Below, piece after piece: positions 33,460 to 46,419 of a stretch of DNA of 64,000 nucleotides (position 1 is its first letter; every line of letters begins with the position of its first letter). This DNA comes from Anaspis maculata. Lineage: Eukaryota > Arthropoda > Insecta > Coleoptera > Scraptiidae. Under the pieces are notes generated by a model. That model saw only the letters and a list, made by a program, of their open reading frames with translations. It was not told the DNA's origin and did not search any database. Position numbers and translations under genes: made by a program. Where the stretch lies: positions 87,243,602 to 87,307,601 of the forward strand of contig OX421963.1 of assembly GCA_949128115.1 (NCBI GenBank), read 5' to 3'.

Positions 33460-35590
33460 AATTGAACAATAATTATGAGTAAGTACATACCACACTCAGG
33501 AATTATTGGCTATTATCGAGGCTATTATGAGAACCCCGTGATTTCGGTAAAATTAATTTTGCAAATCTTATAGGTGCCTACACTACCCCAAACAATGAGT
33601 AGTATATTATTTGTGAGCCTGCTAAAATAATAATCTGTTGTGACACCATGCACAATATTTACCCGAATAGTATCCAGGAACCTATTGAGAAAATTTCGAA
33701 ACGTCTCTTTGAGTAGGGAAATCTGCAGCTACGATATTGAAGAAAAAAATGAAAAATTTTGCAGCGGAAATTTGAATTCTCTGAAAAACACCAAAGCCTT
33801 TGGCAAATTATCTCATTGTAAAAATCGTCAATTAGGGCTTGATTTCAAGCTCCATCATAGAATGTGATATCGTATACTAAATCCGGAGCTGATCGGTTGA
33901 ACGGTTAAAAAGTTAGGCTGAAAAAAATATTTCCAAAATTGAAATTAATCACAAAGATCGCCATTCGTCACAGGACTTGCTTTTTGTACTTGAACGCCCG
34001 GATTAAACATTTGAATCTTATGAATTTTTGCCTAGCAAGCACCAAAACTACTGGAACGAAGATAGGTACTGTACTGTAACCATCATACGAATATTCCAGC
34101 AAGCGTCTAATGTACGGCTCCTCCACCACTTTTGCAGGTGGTGTGTCTTATTCGCACGGTTGTGGTTCCACGCGGCTTCCGCAACAACACGTTTGGTGCG
34201 AATCGTAAGACAAGCTGAATTCAAAATACATATAGCTGAGGGCTGCATAAGTATGTAGAAGATGAATTGGGAAATTATTTGTCGCCAAGAGCGAGTTTCA
34301 AATAAAAAATCAAAACACGCCAGTCAATGGCGACAGAAACGAAGAGAACGAAAGACCGTATATACAGACATCACCAAACATGTGCGGTGAGAACAGATGT
34401 GTAAAGGATTCAGAAGGATCAAACGGGATTAGAATTACACGGCATTACACATGTTGTATCGGCCCTTTCGGCTTTAATTATACCTAACACCAGCAGCAAA
34501 TATTCGAGGGAATTAAGCAACTGGTACACTCTGTTGTCATTCATCCCTTTTCTTTTTAGTCGAAACTGGAGCAAAGACCGTTCGATCGATGCTATTCTAC
34601 TGTAGATATTAGATCTATTTAGATAGAAATATGTACTTATTGCGTCAGGAAAAATCCACTAAGTACTAAGTTACAAGAGATACGACCTTGAGTTTGAAGA
34701 TTTATACAGTACCTAAGTAATAAGTATATCTTCGAAGTCCGCGGAGTGATTTTTCTTCAATCAGAAAGTACTTTGGTGGAAAGGTTCGCATATTTATTCC
34801 ATTTGAAAATCAAGATAGGCATACCCACCAACTTCCTTTAAAAAAATCGGTTGTGTCACCACTGCCACTCCAAAACTTCCCCGACTAGTGTCCAGGAACC
34901 TATGGAAATTTTTGTTCAAAACGTCCCTTTGGGCGGCAACTTTGAATTGCGGCAACTTAGCATTAGAGAGAAAAATTGAAATCGAGTGAATCATTTGAAG
35001 AAACGGTGGAAATCTGTTCACGGGATATTGAGTTGGAGAATTTGCAGTTTTTCAGAGAGGAAAACTCAAAATATTATGAGACCAATTTTGAAAATATTTC
35101 TTTCAAAAATTGATTCAATCTTTTCTCCAAATTTCATTCCCGGCATGTCTGCACCTAAAATAAGTATTTCGTGGGGCTCACCGCATGTCAAAGTTTGCAA
35201 TGCAATTTTATCAAATTCACGGAATGTGCAAATTTTATTTTGAAAAAATTACCGTCAGAAAACCGGAACCGTATCGATTTTGAAAATTAGCATCTACACG
35301 ACGCCCAATCCAATCTACTTCTGATATCAACTGGAATTTTTCGAAAAAAGTCGATCCCGAAGAAATTTTGAAAATGCATAACGCCCAACTGGGAACTGGT
35401 GGAAAACTGTAACTGCAAACTTAATTTGACTCTTTTGTTGTGTTGCTTCTTGCCAAATTTGGTTGCAATGCATCAGGTAAATTTTGAATAATTAAATTGG
35501 AGTTTTGAACTTCGACCAATAATTGACATCTTTTATTATTTGACAGGGCAATACTTCCAATTGTTTCAAAATTCTGGCCAGACATTCCGA
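33460..35590. repeat. Dispersed repeat relics, no gene
   Basis: The segment near 33675 (CAGGAACCTATTGAGAAAATT, then a CGTCTCTTTGAG block) resembles one near 34890 (CAGGAACCTATGG, then CGTCCCTTTGGG), so diverged copies of one repeat are present. A segment at about 35400-35545 resembles 46985-47130. Frames here are short and unrecognised. Confidence 0.35.
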
Positions 35591-35815
35591 TTTGGAATCA
35601 ATGTCAACTTCACCAGTTTTCGCTCTATTTAAATACCTACCCAACTGCTACAAAGTGCTTCGTCAACATTATCGGACACGACTTCAAGAAGAAGTTTTTG
35701 GAATTCCGAGGAATCGTCGAATCAATAATCGTAATTCAATAACCGTAATGAGACGTCGTCGGGGGTGTATGATGGTGTATCCGAGTGTGACGGAGGGTTG
35801 TGAGCCACCCCGAGA

Positions 35816-36128
35816 CTAACAGCATTGTCCGAGCGAGTGAACTCGGCATCGTCGGATAATCCGTTTACACGGACCTTTACAAGCCTCACTGATTTTACGG
35901 GTCAGAAGAGATGAGGAGCGCCCCGGAGGCATCCCAGTGTAGTCCTCGTCGTCGTTTGTTCCTCTCTCCTGTTGTATCCCTTTCACTGCATTCATATAGC
36001 GGCGGGTAGAGGGATTAAGATGTAACTCTGCGGGAACATGGAACATGACAGGAATGAAAGAACCATCGCTGCCTAATAGGTGCAGGTGCTTACATAATAA
36101 ACTGCCGTGTTGAGGCCAAGTGACGTAT
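35816..36128 (-). CDS. Possible terminal exon of an unrecognised host gene
   Basis: A polypyrimidine-AG acceptor (TTTTTAACTTCTGGCAG) precedes an open stretch of about 104 codons ending at TAG 35818-35816. The stretch is visibly more GC-rich than its surroundings. The predicted C-terminus is cysteine- and arginine-rich (EACKGPCKRIIRRCRV, then CC at the end). No upstream exon was identified and no family recognised. The frame runs open through the putative intron to 36394, so chance openness is possible. Confidence 0.3.
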
Positions 36129-36430
36129 CTGCCAGAAGTTAAAAATATTAAAAAGTATAGGTAAGTATACCATAAACGCGGGTGCTCACGCAAATGGCGG
36201 CGCTTGAGATTACTGTAATCTGTGACCGTGAGATAATATGATGAGATCGCGTGGGATGATAGAGAAAGATTGTTTAGTGGGGTTGCGTGAGATGGAGTGA
36301 TGACGCGAAATCCCGTGGGTTGATAAGGTATAGGTGTGGCATATTGAATATAATGGCATGAGACCACGTTGGTCGTTTGAGGGTTGGGCCGCAAAATCCA
36401 AAAATCACGATTTTGGTTTCCACCCTGGTA

Positions 36431-36991
36431 GTCCGGACGTTGAGGGCAAAAAATCAGGGGTACCTTGCATATTTATACAAAGCATTGTAACTTTGCATGC
36501 CTGTTACTGGAGACCAACCTGGACCAATCTGGATGTGGGGACATCGGCGCAAATCGTGCAGACACTTAATACAGGGTAAAGTAAGAAAAAATGTTGGAAA
36601 ATCGTAAATCTTGAACCATAATCGATGGACGTATGTAAATCAGGATGTCAACAGACACGTGATTTCAAAGACACGTGGCAGTCAAAAAATAAGAAGTTTC
36701 ACTTTTTCCAGCGTATTCCGGAAACGCCTCAACATATTTCAAAACTGTAAACAGCCTTTCCATGAACATGAAATCCGTCATCAATATCCTGATTTAGATA
36801 CGTCCATCGGTTATGGTTCAAGATTTACGATTTTTCAACAAATTTTTCCTATTTCAACCTGTATAAAGTGTCTGCACGATTTGCGCCGATGTCCCCACAT
36901 CCAGATTGGTCCAGGGTGGTCTCAGTAACAGGCATGCAAAGTTACAATGCTTGGTATAAAAGTGCAAGGTATTTCCCACTAACGTCCGGAC
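36431..36991. mobile_element. Palindromic element with GTCCGGACGTT ends
   Basis: Starts GTCCGGACGTT and ends AACGTCCGGAC, bordered by TA on both sides. The arms share CAAATCGTGCAGACACTT near 36550 and its inverse near 36868, and ACCATAATCGATGGACGTAT against its inverse near 36808. Non-coding, 561 bp. Confidence 0.75.
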
Positions 36992-37983
36992 TATTTTGAC
37001 TTGAAGTGTCATACCTTTTTGGATTCCCCACAGCATCAACATTAAAATAAACCATATGATACGTTTTTGTATCAAGTTATTTCAAGACAGCCATATTGGA
37101 GAAATTGCGCTGAATACCTATGTAATGTAGGTAATTCTTGTGGTTGGTAATTTTTTTCTCCTTAACCGGCACCCCAGTTAAAAAAATGAAACTGAACAAA
37201 ATTAAACAACAAAATTTACTATAGGCGCTCTGCACATTTTGAATATCCCGCCCGTTTCAGCACCCCCATGCGGCAGTCGCGAACATATGTGTGAGGAAGA
37301 TTGACAATATTGAAGTTTATGAATTGTTGAAATTGACATTTGCAGGTGGTATGATTATTTAAATGGTATTGTTGTTATGGAAATAGATAACTTCCTGCAG
37401 GAAAAGTACAAAAAAAACGCAACTTTTGGTGCTTAAGCAAATCCCCAGAGTGCCTACAATGGGGTACTTGCATAGTTTTTTTTTTATCAGCTTAATCGAT
37501 AATATGGTCAAGAATAATGTACCCGTATTTTTTCTTTTTCCTCTATTCCCAAAATTGCGGCCGTAATGCGTGTTTTGAAAATATATTTGTTACGTCACGC
37601 AAGTATACTAAAAACTAAACAAACAGCACTCTTGGATTGGAAACTCAAAAAACTGTTAGAGTGGCATGACAATATTTGAAAAATACAAAAATGAAAACTC
37701 CACTGAAGTTTTCTCACTGTTACCCAAAAACCTAAGAAGAGGACACGTAAAAGTATTGGAATCAATAAGGGAGCAGTTCCTCACAAGCCCAAGGGATTTC
37801 ACGCCAGTTGAGTACGACTTCGGGGCTACCTATGAAGTAGTCGTAAATGACCGCCAGGAAAGCGCTCAAAGGGTGGCCCGGCTGCAGAAAAACAACATGA
37901 TCTGGTACACAGACGGATCCGTAAGAGAGGAAGAAGCCGGGATAGGCATATATGGTCCGAAGGATAGGGAATCACTGCCTGTG

Positions 37984-40228
37984 CACAGTGGTCCAGAATT
38001 CAGAAAATCTGGCCAAAAATCTGAAACTTATGTAACTTGTTCAGAACAAAATCGTGAATACAGAAAAAATCGTCAAAAAAATCTCATTGGATAATGGGGT
38101 AATTTTGAGGGGGCTGAATTCAAAATAAATTCAAAAAATTCCGAAACTCATGGAACTGGTTTATAATGAAGTCGTGATTACAGAAAAAAATTTAAAAAAA
38201 TCCTTATTGCAAAATGGGGTTGAATTTGAGGGGGTTAAAGTGGGAATAAATTCGAAAAAATCTGAAACTCATGACACTGGTCCACAATAAAGTCGAATTA
38301 CAGAAAAAATTATTAAAAAAATTTCATTGCAAAATGGGGTTGATTTTGAGGAGGTTCAAATCGAAATAAATTAGAAAAATTCTGAAACTTCTGAAGCTAG
38401 TCCATAATAAGGTCGTGGTTGCAATAAAAATAATTGAAATAATCTTATTAGAAAATTGGGTTGATTTAAGGGGGTTGAAATCGAAATAAATGAGAAAATT
38501 GTGATACATATGGAGCTGGTCCGTGATCACAGATGAACTAATCGTAATTAGCATTTATCTACAAAGTGAGAGAAAAATTGTAGAAAAAGAAAAACTACTA
38601 TCAATGCAATAATAGGCAAGCTGCGGCATTATAGTATTGTTATTCAAAACTGGGTTGATTTGAGGGGGATAAAATCGAAATGAATCAGGAAAATTCTGAA
38701 ACTCCAGGGACTAATCCATAATAATAAGGTCATTATCACGGGCAAATTAATTGAAAACACCGCATCGCAGGATGAGGTCATGAGGGGTTTCAATTAATTA
38801 GAAATGAATTGGAAAAACTCTGAAACTTATGAACCTAGTCCATGGTAAGTTCACGATTCCAGGAAAAATTAATGAAAGAATATCATTGAAAAATTAAGTT
38901 GATTTTAAGAGGGTTGAAATCGGAATAAATCAGAAAGTTCTGATCTTTATGGACTTGGTCCATAATAAAGGGAAATAATTATAATTAATTACTATTATAA
39001 GTAATTAATTATCGTATACTATGTAAGTATACGATTAACAGCACTGACTCGTATACCTACTCACTCATGCCGTCTGCAATAATGTTCAAAAGGGTAGGAT
39101 GGCAGTTTTCCAATCCATGATAGCACCCTCGACAAGATCATTTGTGATATTACCGGTTATCTCTTTTTCGCAGCTCCGATAGATAAAAATTAGGAAAGAG
39201 TGACCAATGTATCTGTCATCACGGTAGATTTGATGATGAACTAAATTCTATGGAAGGTCAGGGAGTCCAGAAAATGTTATAAAAGGTAACCCTAGAGTCC
39301 ATACATGATGTGATGAGCGACTGTCCAGTTTTTTTTTTTTGCAAAATTCGACCTCATAAAGGACTGAGGAGACACAGTCCTTCAAACTTTCAATTTAATC
39401 TTGGTTTTTCTACTAATAAATTATAAACGCGTTGCCAAATTGGGCTCTTGGTTGACAGAACAATGTTTTGAGTGAATACCTAAGTGAATTAGCTAAATTG
39501 CAACAGATTTGTACAAGTAATTCACAATTTAAGGGACTGAAGGGTCACAAAAAAAGGTCGAATCTCAAAAATTCAGAGATAGGTAGTGATAAAAACATAT
39601 ACCGTCACCATGTTCATTTCACAAAACGTAACGTTTTCTCTCTCGATAAGTACCCAACTATTTTTTTTACCTTACTCTCAAATGCACAGATGCACGGCAC
39701 GCACCACATCGGAAAAAAAAGATTATTTGCCAATGGAGCACTTTCGAGCAAAAACTGTTCAAACTACTTCATTCATGGAATGTTGTAGTATCTCTTAGGG
39801 TATAAATCTCAGTGGGGTTGTGTGGCGACTTTTTTGTATTTCTCAAGGAACTTTTCAAAAACTCGAAAAATCAACTATATAAATAATAATAATATTGAAT
39901 ATTTTCAAATTTGTTTTTAGACTGACCATATATGTCAAACTAAAGTACTTCCTTTGAAGATCATTTTGTGGAAGTTGCAAAGCCGCAGTGCAATTATTAA
40001 GCTAGCATTCATTCTTTAAAGTTTGCGAGCAAAATAGGGTAACTTTGACTCCAAAAAAATTTGTAACTTTAAGGGGTCAGAACAGGTGAGTTTCTGGAAC
40101 AAAGTAACTCATATTCCAGAAAAGACTACCTACACTATTTCTTTACGTGCCCACAAAATATGGAAGTCATGCAAAATACTTGTAAAATTTGATTTTTGGC
40201 CGCATTTATTGAATTTCGGACCACTGTG
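37984..40228. mobile_element. Transib-like non-autonomous element with RSS-like termini
   Basis: The 2245-bp element starts CACAGTGGTCC and ends GGACCACTGTG. The terminal repeats match over about 38 bp with roughly six mismatches. CTGTG flanks both sides (37979-37983 and 40229-40233). A CACAGTG terminus, identical to the V(D)J heptamer, with a 5-bp duplication is the hallmark of Transib elements. No transposase is present. The left third is a tandem array and the remainder to 40228 is AT-rich without recognised genes. Confidence 0.72.
38000..38960. repeat. ~120-bp tandem repeats inside the Transib-like element
   Basis: The marker AAAATGGGGTTGATTTTGAG recurs in diverged form near 38091, 38213, 38333, 38452, 38648, 38768 and 38890. 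The step is about 120 bp, with one unit missing or degraded near 38570. Confidence 0.75.
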
Positions 40229-41066
40229 CTGTGGTAAGGTTTCTGTCCACTCTACAAACCGAATTACTGGCGGTAGAGAGGTGTGTCCAGGTATGCCTAT
40301 CCAGACAGTACAAAGGAGCAAGAATTTGCATTGCCACAGACAGCCAGGCGGCTTTAAGGCACTTGGAGGCCTATGACTGTAAGTCAAAAACCACCTGGAA
40401 CTGCAAAAAAACACTCATACAGCTGGCCGAGAGCAAGAAACTCACTTTGATGTGGGTACCTGCCCACCAGGGTATCGATGGAAACGAAGAAGCGGATGCC
40501 CTCGCGAAAAAAGGAGCTCAAACAACATTCATTGGACCGGAGCCTAGATGTGGGATGTCGTCATCCCTAATAAGGGAAGAAGTCGATAAATGGGAGAATA
40601 GGCAGATAGAGGCCTACTGGAAGAGCATTCCAGGCCAACGACAAGCCAAACAGCTTCTTGCGTTCTCCAAAACAAAGACGCAGCTCATCCTATCGCTCTC
40701 TAAGAACGAAATAAGACTACTCACGGGTCTACTTGCTGGACATTACGAAGTGAGATACCACCTGCAAAAAATGGGTAAGAAAAACTCACCTATTTGCAGG
40801 CTTTGTGCATCGGCAGATGAAACCACCGTGCACTTACTCTGCGAGTGCGAAGCATTGGCACAGAAAAGACTTACGCTGCTGGGAGGTGTGAAACTGACAC
40901 CCGCATACATCAAAGGTAAGTTTCCCAAGGAAATCGTCCGCTTCGGTGAGGAGGTGGATTTCCTGGGACATTAAATAGAAGCATGGTCACGCACAAAAGA
41001 TCTTATAGGTCGCAGTGCAGAAAGGATCCTCCGAGACCAAACGACCACCTCTAATCTACAATCTAC

Positions 41067-41130
41067 AATGACAATATTTGAAAAATATAAAAATGAAAAC
41101 TCCACTAAAGTTTTCTCACTGTTACCAACC
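41067..41130 (+). repeat. Second copy of the LINE 5' truncation segment
   Basis: Directly after the LINE tail, ATGACAATATTTGAAAAATA and the following 45 bp repeat the start of the LINE fragment at 37666 almost exactly, then break off. This suggests a tandem LINE copy or a duplication. Confidence 0.6.
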
Positions 41131-41739
41131 TATTGAAAAAAAAAGTTTTGAACCAATGGATATAAATATTTTCTGGAAAATTTCAGAAAATACTCTTTGT
41201 CACTCGTGTTGATGATTAAAAGTATTTCCAGTCAAATCTATCTCGTTAACAAGTACCCCATTATCGCTCAACACCTTTTTTTTAACAGGTCTCGTTACTT
41301 TATATATGACAGTTCATAGTTGAACAATGGCAAATTTCTTCAGTAATTTCCGAGTACACCCGATGACATTTATACAAACCGAACCTCACCTCAATGTCTT
41401 TTTAGCGTACTTTGGTAGAAATGCTGCTGTTAGTGGCATTTTAATGTCTTTCTTATTCTTGATTGGTTGCGGTTTCTAATTGTCAAGGAAGGTAACCTTC
41501 ATAATACATTATTGGTATTGACTTTCCCTAATTTTCAATAAAAATCAACTAGGACAAAAGAAGGCTCATTTTCAATAGCTTCCGCCATGGGATTCTGACA
41601 TGTCGGTCATTTTCTCATATGAGAATCGTGGTGTGTCCAATTCGCTGACCATCGATACCAAACTTGAGGAAATCGGTTGAGAAATATGCATATGGCGGAT
41701 TGGCGGGCAGGATATCTGAATTTGAGTCAATTATGCGGA

Positions 41740-42120
41740 AATGAAAAAACGGAAAGTGATGAGCTTCGCTTCAACTCGCAATAGGATTTTCGGAGGCCCC
41801 ATATGCAACAACTCTGTTTATTGACGTACTCATCCAGATGGAAATGGGCCTCGTCGCTAAGAATAATTTTTCTGAGAAAATCGGGGTCGATAGTTTGCAT
41901 TTCCAGTACCCAGTTAACGAATGTGCGGCGTAGTCCATGGTCTCTCGGCTTCAGTTCTGGCATTAATTTCATTTTGTAAGGATGTTGGAGAAGATTTTAA
42001 TGCAGAAAACGATGCAGACTGGTCTGTGAGATGCCCAACTGTTGTGAACATGTCGGAATGATGGACGGGGGTCTTTTGCGATGCGATACTTTCAGCTAGA
42101 GCAGTTTGTCGCAAAATCTA
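41740..42120 (-). pseudogene. Second Tc1/mariner-like transposase relic
   Basis: From about 41972 leftward the frame encodes MKLMPELKPRDHGLRRTFVNW, cut here for length, and then IILSDEAHFHLDEYVNKQ and IWG, the region around the first catalytic Asp to the second block of insect IS630-Tc1-mariner-like transposases. Upstream segments near 42100-42000 are frameshifted. It is a different lineage from the relic at 24.6-25.6 kb. No terminal repeats were recognised; flanks 41130-41740 and 42120-42690 hold nothing else clear. Confidence 0.65.
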
Positions 42121-42869
42121 TAATGAAACCTTTCATTAGAAAACCCTTTATTACCTATATAGCACAAAATTTTCTTCTCCTACATTTCTCGCTAACAAAA
42201 CATGAACATTATGCATCTTTTGGTTGCAGGTATAGCGGGTAGCCAAATTGCAAACATCGGATTACCGAACACAAGGATGAAAATACAGGATTGGGGTGAG
42301 AACATACCTACACATGAACATGATACGTATGTTTGATTTTTCTCAAGTTCCGGACACGAGCAACAAAGTGATTTATCGAATCAACAGCATTGACATTAAC
42401 AGTCCAGACGAAATCCGCGAATACGTTTTTGCAACCCTATGGTTGGCTGCCAATCAGCCATCAGGTTGACTTCGAAACAAAATCTATAATCTGTCAGTAT
42501 TTTATTCCTTCTTCTCTTCCATTTCTATCATCGCACAACACACATGCAAAATATCTATATTTTGGTAACAAATAATGATAAAGTATGGTGCGAACATTGC
42601 AAGGAATAAAATATTCATGAATCCTAAACAAATCCAATATTCTGACAGTTCGACATTGACATTTTGGGGAAAAGCCAAAAAGGATCAATCTTCATTGCTA
42701 CTGTGACTGGTCGCAAGAAGTTCACTAGGTACGGTAGTCCGGATGCTAGTTGGAAGTAGGTACCTTGCATTTTTTGATGAGAAGATGCCACTCGGTGGAA
42801 ATGTTCTTTGCATCGTACTCTTCCGACCAGAAAGGTAGCCATCTGCGCCATCCATGCCGGCGGCGTATA

Positions 42870-45800
42870 CAGGGTGATACAGAAAAAAGAAGTTGAAAAA
42901 TTATATTCAATTAACCGAAACATGTGGAGACGTGTAACTCACCACATAAATTAACTATTTTTTGCTGAGTCACGGCAAACTGTTCTTGATTACCTTGAAC
43001 CGTCTTTGAAATGTAAGGGAAAACCAGAAAAAAAACAAGAACACTTTTTTTTCCATAAATAAGTCATTCTTCGAGATATTCACACAATACTTGATATTTC
43101 TACAAAAAGTAATGTTAGAAATAATATGAGCTAAGTAGCAAATTTCTAATAGTACAAGAAAGATAGATTTCAACCTCGGAAAACATATGGACGTCCTGAA
43201 AATTTGATATTTTGTTCAGAATTGAGTGCTCTACAACATATCCAAAATCGCCAAAAATCGCACTCGGGGGTTTCGAGTTATTGGAGAGGGGGTAAAAAAT
43301 TGTAGATTAAAATGGAGGGGATGGAACCCGTCAATCCATTGGATGTGAATACATTATAGTTCGACGTATAATATCCCATTGATACTATTTTGGCACAAAA
43401 AGTGTCTATAATTGTTGAAGGGGAGTAGTGGGGGGGCGAAGCTCTGCTAGGTGGTCCTTTTTTTTTTCTGCCCATGTAGAATCGATCACGACAAGTTTGG
43501 TATCTTTTTCGACTAAATTCAATCTCCTGAACTCATATCCGATGTGTAAATTTGGATGAAAACAAGTTTAAACAAGTTAGCTTGAAAAAACCTGTTTTTT
43601 CTTTGACAATTTTGACGAATTTTTGTTTCACTGTTGGAGGCGTTCATTTTTAGAAAACTTTCAGGGACCATTTAATTGAAGTGTATTCTTCACAAAAATC
43701 ATCCATTCGATGTATAATTTTGTTTCTCGAGTTTGAAAAATCGATTTGAACTTGAGCCGGCGCGGCGCGTCGTCTACTACTGACCAGAACACTGCAGCAT
43801 GCACCTTTAAATGAAAACACCTCAAACTATTGAAGAAATAACAACTCATCTTTGAAAATTGGAAGATCTGTGGAGAATTGAATTTCCTATAACATAAACA
43901 AAATCGCCATGAATCGCATCGCAGGGTTTTGAGTTATTTAAGTGGAAAGGTAACAGTTCATAGAGTATGAATCCTGTCAAAGTGTTATCCTCCTCCTCGA
44001 ATAACTCGAAATCCTGCATTGCGATTCATGGCGATTTTGTTCATATTATATGGAAATCAGTTCTGCACAAATCCTCCAATTTTCAAAGATAAGTTGCTAT
44101 TTTTCCAATAGTTTGAGGTGTTTTCATTTAAAGGTGCATGCTGTAGTGTTCTGGTCAGTAGTAAACGACGCGCCATGCCGGCTCAAGTTCAAATCGATTT
44201 TTTAAACTCGAGAAACAAAATAATACATCGAGTGGAAGATTTTAGTGGACAATACACTTCAATTTATTGGTTCCTGAAAATTTTCTGAGAATGAACACCT
44301 CCAACAGTAAATAAAAAATTCGTCAAAATTGTCAAAGGAAAAACAAGTTTTCTTAAGTTAACTTGTTAAAACTTGTTTTCATTCAAATTTACACATCGGA
44401 TACGAGTTCAGGAGATTGAATTTAGTCGGAAAAGATACCAAACTTGTCGTGATCGGTTCTACATTGCCAGAAAAACAAAATGGACCACCTAGCAGAGCTT
44501 CGCCCCCCCACTACTCCCCTTCAACAATGATGGACACTTTTTGTGCCAAAATGGTATCAAGGGGATATGATACGTCGAACTATGATGTATTCGCATCCAA
44601 TGGATTGACGGGCTCCATCCCCTCCATTTTTACCTGCAATTTTTTACCCCCCCTCTAATAACTCAAAACTCCCGGGTGCGATTTTTGGCGATTTTCGATA
44701 TGTTGTAGAACACTCAATTCTGAACAGAATATCAAATTTCCATGACGTCCATATTTATTCCGAGGTTTTGCCGATTTTTTTACTATTTTTCCTGTACTAT
44801 AAGTCAACTATTTCCAGAAATACGATTGTCAACTTTTTTCCTCTTGAGCACTATCAAAGCTTCAGTGCCCATGATGGCACTTGCAACATCTGGAATGGTG
44901 AAATATGACACGCATTATGAACCTTAATGTACTTTGAAGTAGCCTACCAAGTTTCACCATGATCAATTGAGAGATTTGTTCTTGAAAGCTGTTTGAACAA
45001 AATTTGTGTCGTTTTCGCATGAAAAATACAAATTATTGGGTCTCTCACCCTTACTTGATCCCTCACTGTGGATAGCCTGAAATCAAAAGTCTCTGATTTT
45101 TTTTACGATAATGGTCAGTGGGAAGTGCTCTTCAATGTTCAGTTGTCAAAAATTGCATAGTTGCGTTCAGATTCCAGACAGAGAGTGACAAAGAAGTTTA
45201 TGCAGTAAAAAAAAAGACATGAAGTACAGTTGAGAGAAAACTAGTCCAGAGCTAGACTGAAAGCTGTCTGGAGACCTTGCTTTTTATAACATAAATGTGC
45301 AATTTGGTACACTGTTAGAGCCTTGAGTTAGTAATGTTCCAAGCCTTTCACCCACGCTTGAGAGTCTTACAGAACCTGTGTATTGCGGGAAACCTATCTG
45401 AAAGGGACATTTCCGGGATTTCTCTGTTGCATTGAAAGTTGTGTCTTTTTTCACGGCATCAACTTTTTTGTCGCTCTCTGTCTGGAATCTGAACGCAACT
45501 ATGCAGATTTTGACAACTACACATCGAAGAGCAGTTCTCAGTGGACCATTAGCATAAAATTTTTGGAGACTTTCGGTTTCAGGTTCTTCTCAACGAGGTA
45601 TCAAATAATGGTGAAAGATCCAATATTTTGCATTTTCCATAAAAAAATTAAACAAATTTTGTTCAAACAGCTTTCAAGAACGAACCTGCCAATTGATGAT
45701 TGCGAAACTTGGGAGGCTACTTCAAAGTACATTAAGGTTCATAATGCGTAACATATTTTACCATTCCAGATGTTGCAAATGCCACCATGGGCACTAAAGC

Positions 45801-46233
45801 TTCGATGAACCAGAAAATACGTGAATGGCAATTCTTTCCCGCCGAAGAGGTCACTCAATTATGATGAGGAGGTTGTTTTTACGATGCAAGGATTACAATC
45901 ATATTACCATTATTATGATAACCAATCACTTTTTCAACGATGCCTCACAGGGCAAATTCAAGATGGTGCTCAAGAGGAAAAAAAAGTTGACAATCGTATT
46001 TCTGAAAAACAGTTGGCTTAGGAATTGGCTACCCAGCTCATATCATTTCTAACATTACTTTTTGTAGAAATACCAAGTATTGTGTCAATATCTTCAAGAA
46101 TCACTTATTTATGGAAAAAAGAGTGTTTCAGTTGTTTCATAAAACAGTTGATGTATGTGGTGAAATACACGTCTCCACATGCTTCGGTTATTCAAATATA
46201 ATTTTTCAACGTTTTTTCTTCTGTTTCACCCTG
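42870..46233. mobile_element. Nested palindrome complex, CAGGGTG-ended
   Basis: The outer ends CAGGGTGATACAGAA and TTCTGTTTCACCCTG are bordered by TA. Arms from 42870-43165 pair with 46020-46233. An inner palindrome of arms near 43190-43940 and 44000-44750 has its centre near 43970 (markers AATCGCCAAAAATCGCACTC near 43248 and its inverse near 44670). Another palindrome, about 44850-45807, sits in the right half with its centre near 45330. The surrounding 42700-42869 and 46234-46400 are also inverted copies of each other. No transposase frame is present. Confidence 0.75.
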
Positions 46234-46419
46234 TATACGCTGCCGGCATGGATGACGCGGATGCCTACCTTTCTGGATCGGAAGAGTATGATGCAAAGAA
46301 CATTTCCACCAAGTAGGATCTTCTCATCAAGAAATGCAAGGTTCATTCCATTTTATGCAACTAGCAACCGGACTACGGGCCAACTTTTCTGCGATGAATC
46401 GCGAAATCTGTTCTCATCA

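Larger units (their letters stand above)
37664..41066 (+). pseudogene. LINE ORF2 C-terminus (RNase H and zinc knuckle), split by a Transib-like insertion
   Basis: Codons from 37666 encode a linker and the start of an RNase H domain (IWYTDGS). The frame resumes at 40231 with the rest: TELLAVERC, ATDSQAAL, WVPAHQGIDGNEEAD, then a CX2C...HX2-4C knuckle (CRLCASADETTVHLLCEC) and a stop at 40972-40974. Deleting 37984-40228 and one CTGTG joins the frames exactly. RNase H followed by a knuckle is typical of I/LOA/R1-group LINEs. The 3' UTR ends in TCTACAA repeats near 41066. The RT and endonuclease are missing (5' truncation). Confidence 0.82.

Noticed and set aside
35816..36394. A 192-codon single-exon gene
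   Set aside because: The upstream half has no coding character and a good acceptor sits at 36129; only the downstream part is kept as a weak exon candidate.
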